Source: Candidatus Cloacimonadota bacterium (GTDB taxonomy: Bacteria > Cloacimonadota > Cloacimonadia > Cloacimonadales > Cloacimonadaceae). Taken from it: a DNA stretch of 31,065 nucleotides. The stretch covers positions 1-31,065 of the forward strand of contig JAGOIS010000002.1 in NCBI GenBank assembly GCA_017995495.1, given 5' to 3'. The notes beneath the pieces were generated by a model, which ran no database searches, was not told the origin of the DNA, and saw only the letters and a program-made list of their open reading frames with translations. Positions 7,715 through 16,059 of the stretch are shown here, one piece after another (the first letter of the stretch is position 1; every line of letters begins with the position of its first letter). The translations under genes were made by a program, and so were the position numbers.

Positions 7715-8574
7715 TGAAGATTGCCATTGCGAGCGGAAAAGGCGGAACCGGTAAGACCACTCTAGCGGTCAATCTGGCCCTGCGTGCCGCTGAAAGCACC
7801 CGCGTGACTCTGGTGGATCTGGATGTGGAAGAGCCCAATAGCGGGATATTCATCAAAGGCGACCTCATCAGAGAGCAGCAGATGTTCAGGCTGGTGCCCC
7901 AATGGGAGAAAGAACTCTGCACCCGCTGCGGAAAATGCGCGGAAGTCTGCCTATACAACGCAGTCTTGAAACTGGGCGAGACCATCATGGTGCTTCCCCA
8001 GCTATGTCATTCCTGCCATGCTTGCAGCGAGCTATGCCCCGTGGGAGCACTGCCCATGCGGGATCAGCCTTTGGGATATCTCCGCCATTACAGGCTGGGT
8101 AAACTGGATTTTATTGAAAGCAAGCTGGATATTGGCGTGGAAATGGCCTCGCCCTTGATCGGCCAAACCCTGGATTATGTAAGAACCAACTGCCCGGAAA
8201 CAAATATCACCTTTCAAGACTGCCCGCCAGGCACCTCTTGCGCGGTGATCAACGCCACCAAGCATGCGGATATGGTTATCCTGGTCACGGAACCGACTCC
8301 CTTTGGGCTCTATGACCTCAGCCTGGCCGTGGATACCATGCGGCATCTGGGCAAATCCATAGCCGTGGTGATAAACCGCCAGGGAATCGGGAATGAAGAT
8401 GTTTTCCGCTATTGCGAAGCCGAAAAGATTCCCGTCTGGGCGGTCCTGCCCAACCGGCGGGAGATCGCGGAACTGTATTCCAGAGGTGAGATCATCTATC
8501 CCAAGGTGGAACAATTCCGTCAGGGACTGGACGCCATCCTGCAAAAACTGGACGCTTTACCGAGGACGATATGA
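7714..8574 (+). CDS. MinD-superfamily P-loop ATPase with inserted 2x[4Fe-4S] ferredoxin domain (first copy)
   Basis: This 286-residue protein belongs to the COG1149 type: a MinD/ParA-like deviant Walker A GKGGTGKTT (residues 8-16), with a ferredoxin domain spliced in at about residues 65-112. The two cluster motifs are C69-C72-C75-C79 and C98-C101-C104-C108. Downstream are DCPPGTSC (Walker B/A' region) and VTEPTPFGLYDL, both usual for the family. The start is ATG 7714 (TGATG overlap with the previous stop) rather than the TTG one codon before. It overlaps the next gene as ATGA. Cytosolic. The biochemical function of these pairs is not established; an ATP-driven role in Fe-S or cofactor transfer is the usual proposal. 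Confidence 0.88.
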   Translation: MKIAIASGKGGTGKTTLAVNLALRAAESTRVTLVDLDVEEPNSGIFIKGDLIREQQMFRLVPQWEKELCTRCGKCAEVCLYNAVLKLGETIMVLPQLCHSCHACSELCPVGALPMRDQPLGYLRHYRLGKLDFIESKLDIGVEMASPLIGQTLDYVRTNCPETNITFQDCPPGTSCAVINATKHADMVILVTEPTPFGLYDLSLAVDTMRHLGKSIAVVINRQGIGNEDVFRYCEAEKIPVWAVLPNRREIAELYSRGEIIYPKVEQFRQGLDAILQKLDALPRTI

Positions 8575-9443
8575 AAGAGATCGTGATCATCTCCGGAAAA
8601 GGCGGAACCGGTAAAACCTCGGTGGCTGCCGCTCTGGCCTTTATTGTTCCCAAGGCTGTGATGGCTGATTGTGATGTGGATGCGGCTGACTTGCACCTGA
8701 TCTTGAAGCCGGAGATCCGGACCAGCGAGGATTTCTACAGCGGAGTTAAGGCGGAGATCGATCCCGGCATGTGCATTGGCTGCTGGGAGTGTGAGAGAGT
8801 TTGCCGCTTCAATGCAATCAGCCATGCCAGCAGTATTTACAAAGTGAATCCTCTGGACTGTGAAGGCTGCGGTTATTGCAATCAGATCTGCCCTGCCCAA
8901 GCCATCTCCCTGCCCCAGCAAATGGTGGGGCAATGCTTTGTTTCAGATACCAGGTTCGGTTGCCGACTTGTGCATGCCAAACTGGGTATAGGAGCGGATA
9001 ACTCCGGCAAACTGGTCGCCAAGGTCAAGAAAGAGGCCAAACAGGAAGCCCTGCGCACTGGCATGGATTATATCCTGGTGGATGGATCGCCGGGGATTGG
9101 ATGTCCGGTGATATCTTCCCTTTCCGGCGCTGATTTCGTGATCTTGGTGACCGAACCCACCCTATCCGGACTTAGTGATCTGCAAAGAGTTTGGCAATTG
9201 ACAGCACAATTCAATATCCCGGCAGGTTGCCTTATCAACAAGGCAGATCTCAATCCCCAGATCACCGCTCAAATCAAGGACTTCCTGGACCAACAAGGCA
9301 TCCGGCATCTGGATGACCTTCCTTATGATGAAGATTTCTCCCGGGCCATCACACTTGGCCAAAGCCTTGTGGAGTATAATCCCGGGAAATGGAAAACCCG
9401 CTTTGACATAATCTGGCAAAGCATAAGCAAGGAGTTAAAATGA
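8571..9443 (+). CDS. MinD-superfamily P-loop ATPase with inserted 2x[4Fe-4S] ferredoxin domain (second copy)
   Basis: This 290-residue paralogue of the preceding gene has Walker A GKGGTGKTS at residues 9-17. Its cluster motifs are C68-C71-C74-C78 and C97-C100-C103-C107. Residues ~175-182 read VDGSPGIGC, the expected Walker B/A' area, and VTEPTLSGLSDL follows. Such ATPases usually occur as adjacent pairs, as here, and may act as a heterodimer (inference). Start and stop overlap the neighbours by 4 bases (ATGA) on both sides, pointing to translational coupling and fixed stoichiometry. Confidence 0.88.
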   Translation: MKEIVIISGKGGTGKTSVAAALAFIVPKAVMADCDVDAADLHLILKPEIRTSEDFYSGVKAEIDPGMCIGCWECERVCRFNAISHASSIYKVNPLDCEGCGYCNQICPAQAISLPQQMVGQCFVSDTRFGCRLVHAKLGIGADNSGKLVAKVKKEAKQEALRTGMDYILVDGSPGIGCPVISSLSGADFVILVTEPTLSGLSDLQRVWQLTAQFNIPAGCLINKADLNPQITAQIKDFLDQQGIRHLDDLPYDEDFSRAITLGQSLVEYNPGKWKTRFDIIWQSISKELK

Positions 9444-9781
9444 AAATAGCTTTCACAACAACCGGCACAGACTGGGACTCCAAGATCGATCCCCGTTTCG
9501 GACGTACGGATTTCATCCTCTTCTATGATGAGGATATAGAAGAAATCAGTACCATCGACAACCGGGAGATAGTCAATGTAGCCCACGGAGCCGGACCCAA
9601 AACTGCCCAACACATCTTTGATCATGCGCCGGACGTACTAATCACCGGTAACGGACCCGGTGGAAATGCCGCCGCCATTCTGGCCACTATGCAGCTGAAG
9701 ATATACACAGGAGCGGGTGGAATGACTGTCCGTGAAGCATATGACGCCTTAAAAAACAATCAACTACCAGAAGGAGTGTAA
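9440..9781 (+). CDS. NifX/NafY-like dinitrogenase Fe-Mo cofactor family protein (second copy)
   Basis: This 113-residue protein begins MKIAFTTTGTDWDSKIDPRFGRTDFILFYD, the family's opening with PRFGR where the first copy has SHFGH. A GAGPKTAQHIFDHAPDVLITGNGPGGNA block follows. The C-terminal AYDALKNNQL is common in this family. It overlaps the upstream ATPase by ATGA and is 2 bp before the next gene. It is expected to bind or carry an Fe-S/metal cluster together with the two ferredoxin-ATPases. The FGH-versus-FGR difference hints that the two copies are not redundant. Confidence 0.85.
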   Translation: MKIAFTTTGTDWDSKIDPRFGRTDFILFYDEDIEEISTIDNREIVNVAHGAGPKTAQHIFDHAPDVLITGNGPGGNAAAILATMQLKIYTGAGGMTVREAYDALKNNQLPEGV

Positions 9782-9783
9782 TC

Positions 9784-10110
9784 ATGCCTAATCAAGATGG
9801 AACTGGACCCTATGGCAATGGTCGGCCCGGTAGAGGTTTGGGGCCTTGCGGAAGATTTGGAGCCACCGTCAGGGGTGGATTTGGTAGATTTATGGGCCGC
9901 GGTAACAGGTGGGGATACAGATGCTGTCCCGGTCGTGGTTACGGTTTTCGGCGGGGCGGTTGGGGCTGGAACCCCGATTACTATGAAAGGCCAGCCGAAG
10001 ATCGGGAGTTATCCAGCTATTCCCGCGCTGACCTGGAAGCCCAAAAGAACGAGTTGCGGAAACAGCTGGACTGGCTGGAAAAACAACTGGAAAATAATAA
10101 GGATAATTAA
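9784..10110 (+). CDS. DUF5320-like Gly/Arg-rich small protein (second copy)
   Basis: This 108-residue protein opens MPNQDGTGPYGNGRPGRGLG, nearly the same as the protein at 7107. A Gly/Arg/Trp-rich stretch with a Cys-Cys pair (RCCPGRGYG) follows, then a C-terminal amphipathic helix (LEAQKNELRKQLDWLEKQLE, about residues 82-103). AAGGAG lies 7 bp upstream. Its stop TAA shares one base with the next ATG. The conserved WL in the helices of both copies suggests a common binding surface or coiled-coil pairing. Function unknown. Confidence 0.8.
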   Translation: MPNQDGTGPYGNGRPGRGLGPCGRFGATVRGGFGRFMGRGNRWGYRCCPGRGYGFRRGGWGWNPDYYERPAEDRELSSYSRADLEAQKNELRKQLDWLEKQLENNKDN

Positions 10111-10916
10111 TGTCAGAAGAAACGATGGTAGCCAATAACAACACCAAACACAGCATCATGGTCTTCAGCGGCAAGGGTGGAGTTGGAAAATCTACCCTTG
10201 CCGTTAACCTCGCCTATGGCCTGGCCATGCAGGGTAAGAATGTGGGCCTGCTGGACGCAGACCTGCACGGCCCTTCCGTGGCTCGTTTGACCGGGACAGA
10301 GGGAGTCAGGGCTTCGGCAAGTTCCGAGGGATTTATCGAACCCGTCAGACTTCATGACAATTTCCACATCCTCTCCATCGCCCATTTGCTGGAAGATGCG
10401 GATTCCGCCCTAATTTGGCGCGGCCCCCTTAAAATGAACGCTCTCAAGGACATGATCCAAAAAACAGCTTGGGGTAGCCTGGATTATCTGATTGTGGATT
10501 GCCCTCCCGGCACAGGGGACGAGCCATTGTCCGTAGTCCAGCTTCTGGAAAAGATCGATGGTGCCATTGTGGTGAGTTCGGCCCAGGACCTTGCAGTGAT
10601 TGATGTGCGCAAGAGCCTTGATTTTGCCGTTAAACTGGATATCCCCGTTTTGGGAATCATTGAGAACATGTCGTTCATCAAATGCCCCCATTGCGGAGAA
10701 AAGATTGACCTCTTTACAGGAGAGGGAATTCCCAAGATGCTTGTGGATTACAATCTTGATCTGCTGGCTCAATTGCCCTTCGACCGCAATATAGGCCTCA
10801 GCAGTGACCAAGGACGCCCCTTCATCTACGATTTTGGCAAAACCGAATCAGCTCAGATCCTGCTTGAGTTCGTTACCAGAGTCGTCAGCAAACTGGAGAT
10901 AGACACGGACGCCTGA
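10110..10916 (+). CDS. mrp: Mrp/NBP35 (ApbC-type) Fe-S cluster carrier ATPase
   Basis: This 268-residue protein has the Mrp/Nbp35 deviant Walker A GKGGVGKST near residue 21, LLDADLHGPSV, WRGPLKMNAL, VDCPPGTGDEPLS and a late FIKCPHCGEKIDLF with the conserved CxxC. That CxxC normally bridges a [4Fe-4S] cluster between two subunits. It fits the family's function as an ATP-dependent Fe-S scaffold or carrier. There is no N-terminal DUF59 domain and no N-terminal Cys cluster. It is the last gene of the coupled block; 66 bp separate it from the peroxiredoxin. Confidence 0.9.
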   Translation: MSEETMVANNNTKHSIMVFSGKGGVGKSTLAVNLAYGLAMQGKNVGLLDADLHGPSVARLTGTEGVRASASSEGFIEPVRLHDNFHILSIAHLLEDADSALIWRGPLKMNALKDMIQKTAWGSLDYLIVDCPPGTGDEPLSVVQLLEKIDGAIVVSSAQDLAVIDVRKSLDFAVKLDIPVLGIIENMSFIKCPHCGEKIDLFTGEGIPKMLVDYNLDLLAQLPFDRNIGLSSDQGRPFIYDFGKTESAQILLEFVTRVVSKLEIDTDA

Positions 10917-10982
10917 GGACATTGGCAGAAGGAAAATTGCGATATCTTATCGTAAAAGCGTATTAATAATAAGGAGAGACTA

Positions 10983-11648
10983 ATGCAAGACAACGAAAAA
11001 CAAGGAATCCCCTTACTGGGAGACAAATTCCCGCAGATGAAAGTCCAAACCACACGGGGCGAAAAAGTCCTACCCGATGACATGAGAGGCAGGTGGTTTG
11101 TGCTTTTCAGCCATCCTGCCGATTTCACACCGGTTTGCACCACCGAGTTTGTGGCCTTCCAACAACGCTATGACAAATTCAGAGCCCTAAACTGTGAATT
11201 GATCGGAATGAGCGTTGATCAGGTCTTTGCTCATATTAAATGGGAAGAATGGATCAAGGAAAATCTTGGCGTGGAGATTCAATTCCCCATCATCGCCGAT
11301 ACCGGCGCTGTTGCTGATAAACTTGGATTGATTCATCCCGGTAAAGGAACCAATACGGTGCGTGCGGTCTTTATCGTTGATGCCGACGGCATAATCCGTA
11401 TCATGCTCTACTATCCCCAGGAACTTGGCCGCAACATGGATGAGATCCTTAGAGCCGTGGAAGCCATGCAAATCGCGGATAAGAATAAGGTTGCGATGCC
11501 TGCCAGTTGGCCTAAGGGTGAATTGTTTGGCGATCACGTGATCGTTCCGCCACCCAAAGACGTCGATAGTGCCAAACAGCGTTTAGAGGAAGCCAAGACT
11601 GGCGAATACGAATGCCTGGACTGGTGGCTCTGCCATAGGAAACTATAA
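10983..11648 (+). CDS. Peroxiredoxin, Prx6 (archaeal thioredoxin-peroxidase) type
   Basis: This 221-residue protein has the AhpC/TSA fold with peroxidatic Cys52 in [13 protein letters not shown], and the long C-terminal extension of the Prx6 family. The tail carries two more cysteines (C211 and C217 in [10 protein letters not shown]), as in archaeal Prx6-type enzymes where they serve in resolving the disulfide. It reduces peroxides using a dithiol donor. AAGGAGAG is placed 4 bp before ATG 10983. It is the last gene before a terminator. Its place behind Fe-S ATPases fits protection of oxygen-sensitive clusters (inference). Confidence 0.92.
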   Translation: MQDNEKQGIPLLGDKFPQMKVQTTRGEKVLPDDMRGRWFVLFSHPADFTPVCTTEFVAFQQRYDKFRALNCELIGMSVDQVFAHIKWEEWIKENLGVEIQFPIIADTGAVADKLGLIHPGKGTNTVRAVFIVDADGIIRIMLYYPQELGRNMDEILRAVEAMQIADKNKVAMPASWPKGELFGDHVIVPPPKDVDSAKQRLEEAKTGEYECLDWWLCHRKL

Positions 11649-11671
11649 ACTCAATCATAATAGCGAGATCT

Positions 11672-11698
11672 ACTCCCTGCTTGGCGGGGAGTTTTTTT
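11672..11698 (+). terminator. Rho-independent terminator after peroxiredoxin
   Basis: The stem ACTCCC (11672-11677) with GGGAGT (11687-11692) is followed by seven T. It lies 24 bp past the stop. It has no T run on the other strand, so it serves only the plus-strand operon. Confidence 0.85.
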
Positions 11699-11923
11699 CT
11701 TGAAAGACTCTTCAAAATCAGATCATATAGATCGTTTTATCATTGGTATTGCCGGTTTCAACGCTAGTAAAAAAACTGCGTTTTGAGTTGGGATTGCCGT
11801 TACATGGAAGACAACAACCTACCTTTCTGAAGTACTGTTCGTACAGAGCTAGATGCTCAGTTAACTCTCCATCGATTTATGTTCAATTTCATAACACCGT
11901 GATACGACCATGTCCAAGGATCA
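11699..11923. other. Non-coding left border region of the Mu-like element
   Basis: No gene is seen. It holds two 12-bp near-identical direct repeats, TTGGTATTGCCG (11743-11754) and TTGGGATTGCCG (11788-11799), and TGTCCAAGGA (11911-11920), which matches half of the TTGGAC motif found inside the element. The exact element end and target duplication could not be fixed. Confidence 0.45.
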
Positions 11924-12427
11924 TTAACATGTTAATCTATACCACCCCATTTTATTCAAACTCCGGAGTTGACCCAGGATACCTTTCTGGACTTTTCTGC
12001 CGATTTTGGGCACGTTTTGGCGGGAGATAACCACGTATATGTGCTGCCTCAGGTCTACAACCTCTATCGATGCAAGAGCTTCCAGATAGATATAGACCCA
12101 TTGCCTAGATTTGCCGATGTCTTGAGCAATCTCTCGGATGGATTTATATCTGCCTTGTTCCAGGATATCCAGCAGCTTGTGGGCGTCTGTTATGCTGAAT
12201 GTCCAGCCCTTGTAGTGCTGATACCCGATCCTGGCTTGGAAGCGGTTGGCTCGAACATAGATGGGTGGACTATCTTCTATCTGCTTGATCGCTTGGCTTT
12301 GGAGTAGTTCTGGAAGTAGCTTCTCGATAGTATCAATGCTGACACTGGTCAACTGGGCAATAAGGTCTGCATTGAAAAGTCGATCATACTGATTGATGAA
12401 GTTGAGGAAAAGTTCTTTATCCGTCAT
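11924..12427 (-). CDS. Winged-helix protein of the Mu-like element, unknown role
   Basis: From ATG 12427 this gives 167 residues. The start is chosen because GAGG lies 5 bp before it; further ATGs at 12430 and 12442 are less well placed. I do not recognise the family. Two helix-turn-helix-like segments are visible: ~8-45 (NADLIAQLTSVSIDTIEKLLPELLQ) and ~90-125 (ITDAHKLLDILEQGRY, then IREIAQDIGKSRQWVYIYLEALA). The latter looks like a winged helix with a strand pair after it. It follows the ATPase gene with an 8-bp gap, so it belongs to the transposition operon. By position it could be a third transposition factor (as TniQ/TnsD-type proteins are in Tn7-like elements) or a late regulator; no sequence similarity supports either. 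The TTGGAC-type site at 11911 lies just past its stop. Confidence 0.65.
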   Translation of the reverse strand: MTDKELFLNFINQYDRLFNADLIAQLTSVSIDTIEKLLPELLQSQAIKQIEDSPPIYVRANRFQARIGYQHYKGWTFSITDAHKLLDILEQGRYKSIREIAQDIGKSRQWVYIYLEALASIEVVDLRQHIYVVISRQNVPKIGRKVQKGILGQLRSLNKMGWYRLTC

Positions 12428-12434
12428 CATCGCC

Positions 12435-13145
12435 TCAATCATCCAGATCTGCTTGGGATACTATTTCAAGGTTCTTGTATCTACCGATCTCTTCCACTGA
12501 GCGGATTAACTTCATGGCTTTACGGACATTCCCACAGGAGTGGAAGTGGATATATTCCACAATATCAGGATGGAACTTGATCTCCAAGATCTCATTACAC
12601 AACTGAGCAATATCCTTCTTGGGCAGGTCCTGGAACTCATAGAAGAAGTTGCATCTGTCGAAGTAATACTCGTTGATCTGGTTGAGCTTGTCCTTGGCAT
12701 TCTGCATCCCGACCAGGATCACTATCGCTGTGGTTACATCCACTATATCCCTGATGGCCCCTAAGAGTTGGGGATGCCGGAAGGCGTAGTCTATCTCATC
12801 AACCACTATGATCGTATCCTTGTGATCCTCCAGAACCGTTATACACATCATGAAAAGGTCGTTAGCTGTACCGTACGGAATGTACTCTCCCATGCCAAAT
12901 CTCTTGTATAGGGCTAAGAGCAGCTTGGATGCAAAGGCCTTGGGTGTGGTAGTTGCTTCCAGTCTGAGATAGAGATATCCCTGACTGAAGGCTATCCGGC
13001 TGGCATAAGTGGTCTTTCCCAATCCTGGTCTGCCGTACAATAGCCCAAGTCCTACCATCTCCAGTTTGGGCCGTGTTAACAGGTATTCGATGCATTTATC
13101 GGCAGCGATTACGTTCTGAGTTCTGACAAGTGTTCCCTGTTTCAT
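12435..13145 (-). CDS. MuB-like AAA+ ATPase (transposition target-site activator)
   Basis: About 236 residues. Walker A is GRPGLGKTT (near residue 39) and Walker B is IIVVDEID (near residue 112). ILVGMQNAKDKL is the sensor-1-like region, and a helical C-terminus contains NVRKAMKLIRSVE. This pattern suits the MuB/TniB/TnsC group, which polymerise on target DNA and stimulate the transposase. It lacks the N-terminal HTH of phage MuB, so it is shorter than the 312-residue prototype. AGGAGG overlaps the transposase stop codon and favours ATG 13145 (spacing 5) over ATG 13148 (spacing 2). The gene directly follows the transposase. Confidence 0.85.
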   Translation of the reverse strand: MKQGTLVRTQNVIAADKCIEYLLTRPKLEMVGLGLLYGRPGLGKTTYASRIAFSQGYLYLRLEATTTPKAFASKLLLALYKRFGMGEYIPYGTANDLFMMCITVLEDHKDTIIVVDEIDYAFRHPQLLGAIRDIVDVTTAIVILVGMQNAKDKLNQINEYYFDRCNFFYEFQDLPKKDIAQLCNEILEIKFHPDIVEYIHFHSCGNVRKAMKLIRSVEEIGRYKNLEIVSQADLDD

Positions 13146-13154
13146 CATCTCCTC

Positions 13155-15713
13155 CTATTTGTTTATCCCGATTAGATCTAAGAATTCTTTTCTGGAGAGA
13201 TGTGCGAACGGTGACTGCCCATTCTTGGTCTCATCCTGTGCTTGGTAATCATCGAGTGCTTCGGTATTAATGGGGCTTGTTTCGGCTTGAGGTTTCTCCT
13301 CATCATCTATACTTACCTCATCGGTTGTTGCGGCGCCAGTGGCAGTTCGATCTTCACTTGATGCTTCTTGTTCCACAATGGTTCTATGTTCTGATTTGTA
13401 GTACTCTCTTGCTGTTTTACTGAAGAAAGTCTTCCAGGATATCGGTGTATCTTTATTGCTACCTTGATAATCGATTCCGATCCTATCGAATGATTCTTTG
13501 ATTTCCTTGAGGATTATGCTATCCCTCTCCTGCTCTGCCAGTCTCTCTTTCTCATCTACGTCCAGGTTTTCCCGCTCTTCAGGACTCAACATATCTGGAT
13601 GCTTTGGAAGCCTCAGCATCGCCTTTCTGGTCATCTCCTCGATGATCTCATCACTGTCCTTGGGTAGCGCATCCAGCATGGGTGGACTGCTGAAGATTGC
13701 TCTGGCACCTTGATCCTCCAGCTTCTCCTGCTTGGCGGTGGAGTTCTTGAGCAGGGCATCAACCGCCTTCTGTGAGTTCGCAACCCACTTCTTGGCACTG
13801 CGTTCTTTCTCTCGCCTGAGGCCCTTGATCTCGTTGTATTCTTTACTGAGTTCCTTATGCGAGACTGCCTTGTCCATCGAGACTTCAATGAACGGATGCT
13901 GCGCCTTACGGAGGGCTGCCTGGCAGATGAAGACATCGTTCTTGTCATAGACCACGATCCATCTGGCATCACTGTAATCGAACCTGATGATGCAGGGCTG
14001 TCCTACGTGATTGACCAGTTCCCGGTGCCAGTAGACCTTCTTATCCAGCCTGATGCCTTCTGCGCGGATGTTCTTGCGTTCCATCGCCATCATCAGGAAG
14101 TTGAGCCTGGAGACCTCGATTTGGTGCTTTGCCTCTATCCTGGCAGCACTGAAGACCTCATAAGGCGTGCGTCTGTTAAGCGAGGTGTGTGGAGTCTCGC
14201 CATAACAGAAGCGCACATAGAAGGCGATCATCTGCATCGTCTCTTCAATGGTCGGAGGCTTTCCGGTATATAGTTTCTTTGCCCACTTCTCATTACGGCT
14301 CAAAGTTGATGGCTTATCATCCACCGATGCGCCTCTGAAAGTGGTGATGAACCGCTCAAACTGCTCCTGGAAGGTCTTGAAGAAGCGCTCGATGATCTTA
14401 GCCTTGGCATTGTAACTCTCGGCGAACCTAACTCCGATCCCCAATCTTGGGAAGATACCTCCCAGTTCCTTGTTCAGATCATGCTCTTCCCACTGCTCAT
14501 GAAAGAGCTTGGCTCGGAAGGCTTTGCCGTTATCCAGATAGACATATTCAGGTATCACTGCCATGGTACCGCTATTGTTATCGGCGATCTGAGCGCAGTT
14601 GATAAAGCCGTTGCGGAAGGCGGTCAGGATATGCTGGCTATCTTCGGTGAAGGCGAGTGATGCTCCCACCGGATATCGGCTCGCCCAGTCCATCACCATG
14701 ATCATGGTCATGCGTTGGGCTCTGCCGGTCTGAGGGTTGAGGATATCAAAGGAGAGGGTATGTCCATCCGCTACCCAGACCTGTCCCACTTGCAGAGTGC
14801 TATCATCTCTCATAATGCTCTTGATGACATTCTCTGAGACATACTTGCTGCCATCTCTGGCTTGATACCATTCAGCCGGATGCTTGGCAGCCCATTCCAT
14901 GCACCAGCGTCTGAGCGTGCGTTCATTGGCTTGGGATTCAATGATCCCGTTTCTTGCCATCTGCTTGAGGTTAACGATAGCAGAGCCGATCTTGATGCGG
15001 TTAGGATTAAGCAGCAGATGCAGCAGGTATTGCTGTTCTTGATAGCTGATCTTGCGTTCTTTGTACTTGCCCTTGCTCTTGTGGATCAGGGCATACATAT
15101 CCAGATTGGTCTCATGATAGACACGCAGCCATTCTCGTAGTGCCCGCTCTTTTCGAGGTCCTTTGAGATTGTAGAGCTCCGGCACCAGTCTCTTGCCGTT
15201 ATAGTCACTGGTGATCCGTTTCCAAGCCAGGACCTTGGACTCAGCTCCATACACTCTGCGCATCACTTCCTGGCAGAACCTGCCATAGAGCTGAGCCTCA
15301 TCCCTGTATAACAGCCTTTCTTCTTCCACCGGAGCTAGATCGAGAAAGTCACTGCCGAAGTCGATCACCACACCATTTTCCTTGGCTTCGTGGATCAGAG
15401 TGAGCTTACGCTCGAACTCCTGATAGTCCTCTAACGTCTCATAGACCGTCTCCGACTCCAGATCGTCCTCTGAACTATCATCCTTGGCCTTGGCATTGTA
15501 TTGCTGGCGGTAAGCGAGCAGGAAGCTATAATCGACAGGCGCATCACCTTCTCCACTAACTCCAGCCCTTACCTCTGGAGCTACTTTGCATCTGCCACCG
15601 CTCTTGATCTCCAGCTTCAGTCCCTGGCTTTCCATCAGTTCTTGCAGTTCACTCAGCTTTCTGCGATACTCTCTCAGGAACTCCTCAGTCGGTCTACCGC
15701 TATAGGGAAACAT
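13155..15713 (-). CDS. Mu-type DDE transposase
   Basis: 852 residues from ATG 15713, which has AGGAGG 5 bp upstream; the open frame further upstream only shadows the preceding gene. An HTH-like helix pair (~255-272) precedes an integrase (rve) core with catalytic candidates D316 (WVADGHT), D394 (YVYLDNGKAF) and E442 (KIIERFFKTF). HTSLNRRTPYEVF at ~509-521 is the familiar post-core motif, and a Mu C-terminal beta-barrel lies at about 540-610. Then come a charged helical region (~615-745) and an acidic, disordered linker (~780-830) ending in a short conserved-looking tail, SPFAHLSRKEFLDLIGINK. It is longer than phage MuA (663 residues), although the small DNA-binding domain seems to be on a separate gene. 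The first 14 bases overlap that gene. Confidence 0.9.
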   Translation of the reverse strand: MFPYSGRPTEEFLREYRRKLSELQELMESQGLKLEIKSGGRCKVAPEVRAGVSGEGDAPVDYSFLLAYRQQYNAKAKDDSSEDDLESETVYETLEDYQEFERKLTLIHEAKENGVVIDFGSDFLDLAPVEEERLLYRDEAQLYGRFCQEVMRRVYGAESKVLAWKRITSDYNGKRLVPELYNLKGPRKERALREWLRVYHETNLDMYALIHKSKGKYKERKISYQEQQYLLHLLLNPNRIKIGSAIVNLKQMARNGIIESQANERTLRRWCMEWAAKHPAEWYQARDGSKYVSENVIKSIMRDDSTLQVGQVWVADGHTLSFDILNPQTGRAQRMTMIMVMDWASRYPVGASLAFTEDSQHILTAFRNGFINCAQIADNNSGTMAVIPEYVYLDNGKAFRAKLFHEQWEEHDLNKELGGIFPRLGIGVRFAESYNAKAKIIERFFKTFQEQFERFITTFRGASVDDKPSTLSRNEKWAKKLYTGKPPTIEETMQMIAFYVRFCYGETPHTSLNRRTPYEVFSAARIEAKHQIEVSRLNFLMMAMERKNIRAEGIRLDKKVYWHRELVNHVGQPCIIRFDYSDARWIVVYDKNDVFICQAALRKAQHPFIEVSMDKAVSHKELSKEYNEIKGLRREKERSAKKWVANSQKAVDALLKNSTAKQEKLEDQGARAIFSSPPMLDALPKDSDEIIEEMTRKAMLRLPKHPDMLSPEERENLDVDEKERLAEQERDSIILKEIKESFDRIGIDYQGSNKDTPISWKTFFSKTAREYYKSEHRTIVEQEASSEDRTATGAATTDEVSIDDEEKPQAETSPINTEALDDYQAQDETKNGQSPFAHLSRKEFLDLIGINK

Positions 15714-16059
15714 CTGAACCTCCTGACTTTTCTCTGACCTTCGCAGCCAGATCCTTACCGCTCTCGTAATAGACCAGGAACACGCTGGGATAGCTATGCT
15801 CGCCCAGATCGATCGTTTCCTCAAAGTACATCTCCGGTTTGCGCAGGCTATCTCTGAACCTATCATATTCTGCTTGAATGATCTCTTCAGTTGCCAACAC
15901 AAAGGTCTTGATCGTGGCTCCGTTCTTGGTGGGGATCTGATGCTTGAGGGAGCTTAGTTTCCCGGCATCCACCATCCTTCTGATCGTCTTCAGGTTCTTG
16001 TTCAACAGCATGGCAACCCTATCAATGGGTAACCAGATCAAATCCACATTAATGTCCAT
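15700..16059 (-). CDS. Small helix-turn-helix DNA-binding protein, possibly split-off transposase domain
   Basis: 119 residues from ATG 16059, supported by AAGGA 7 bp upstream. The frame can be opened to 16272, but that part is a repeat-rich control region. Residues ~8-35 (IWLPIDRVAMLLNKNLKTIRRMVDAGKL) form a helix-turn-helix of the winged type found at the N-terminus of MuA and in excisionase-like proteins. A strand pair follows (TIKTFVLATEEI) and then a helical tail. It is the first gene of the transposition operon, where Mu carries ner. The gene start itself lies within a TTGGACAT motif. It may bind the TTGGACATT sites as an end-binding partner of the transposase or as a control protein (inference). 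Confidence 0.75.
   Translation of the reverse strand: MDINVDLIWLPIDRVAMLLNKNLKTIRRMVDAGKLSSLKHQIPTKNGATIKTFVLATEEIIQAEYDRFRDSLRKPEMYFEETIDLGEHSYPSVFLVYYESGKDLAAKVREKSGGSDVSL

Noticed and set aside
7382..9781. Reading the NifX-like genes as part of a nitrogen-fixation cluster
   Set aside because: There is no nifH/D/K/B/E/N in the window. NifX-like proteins beside MinD-type ATPases are common in non-fixing anaerobes.
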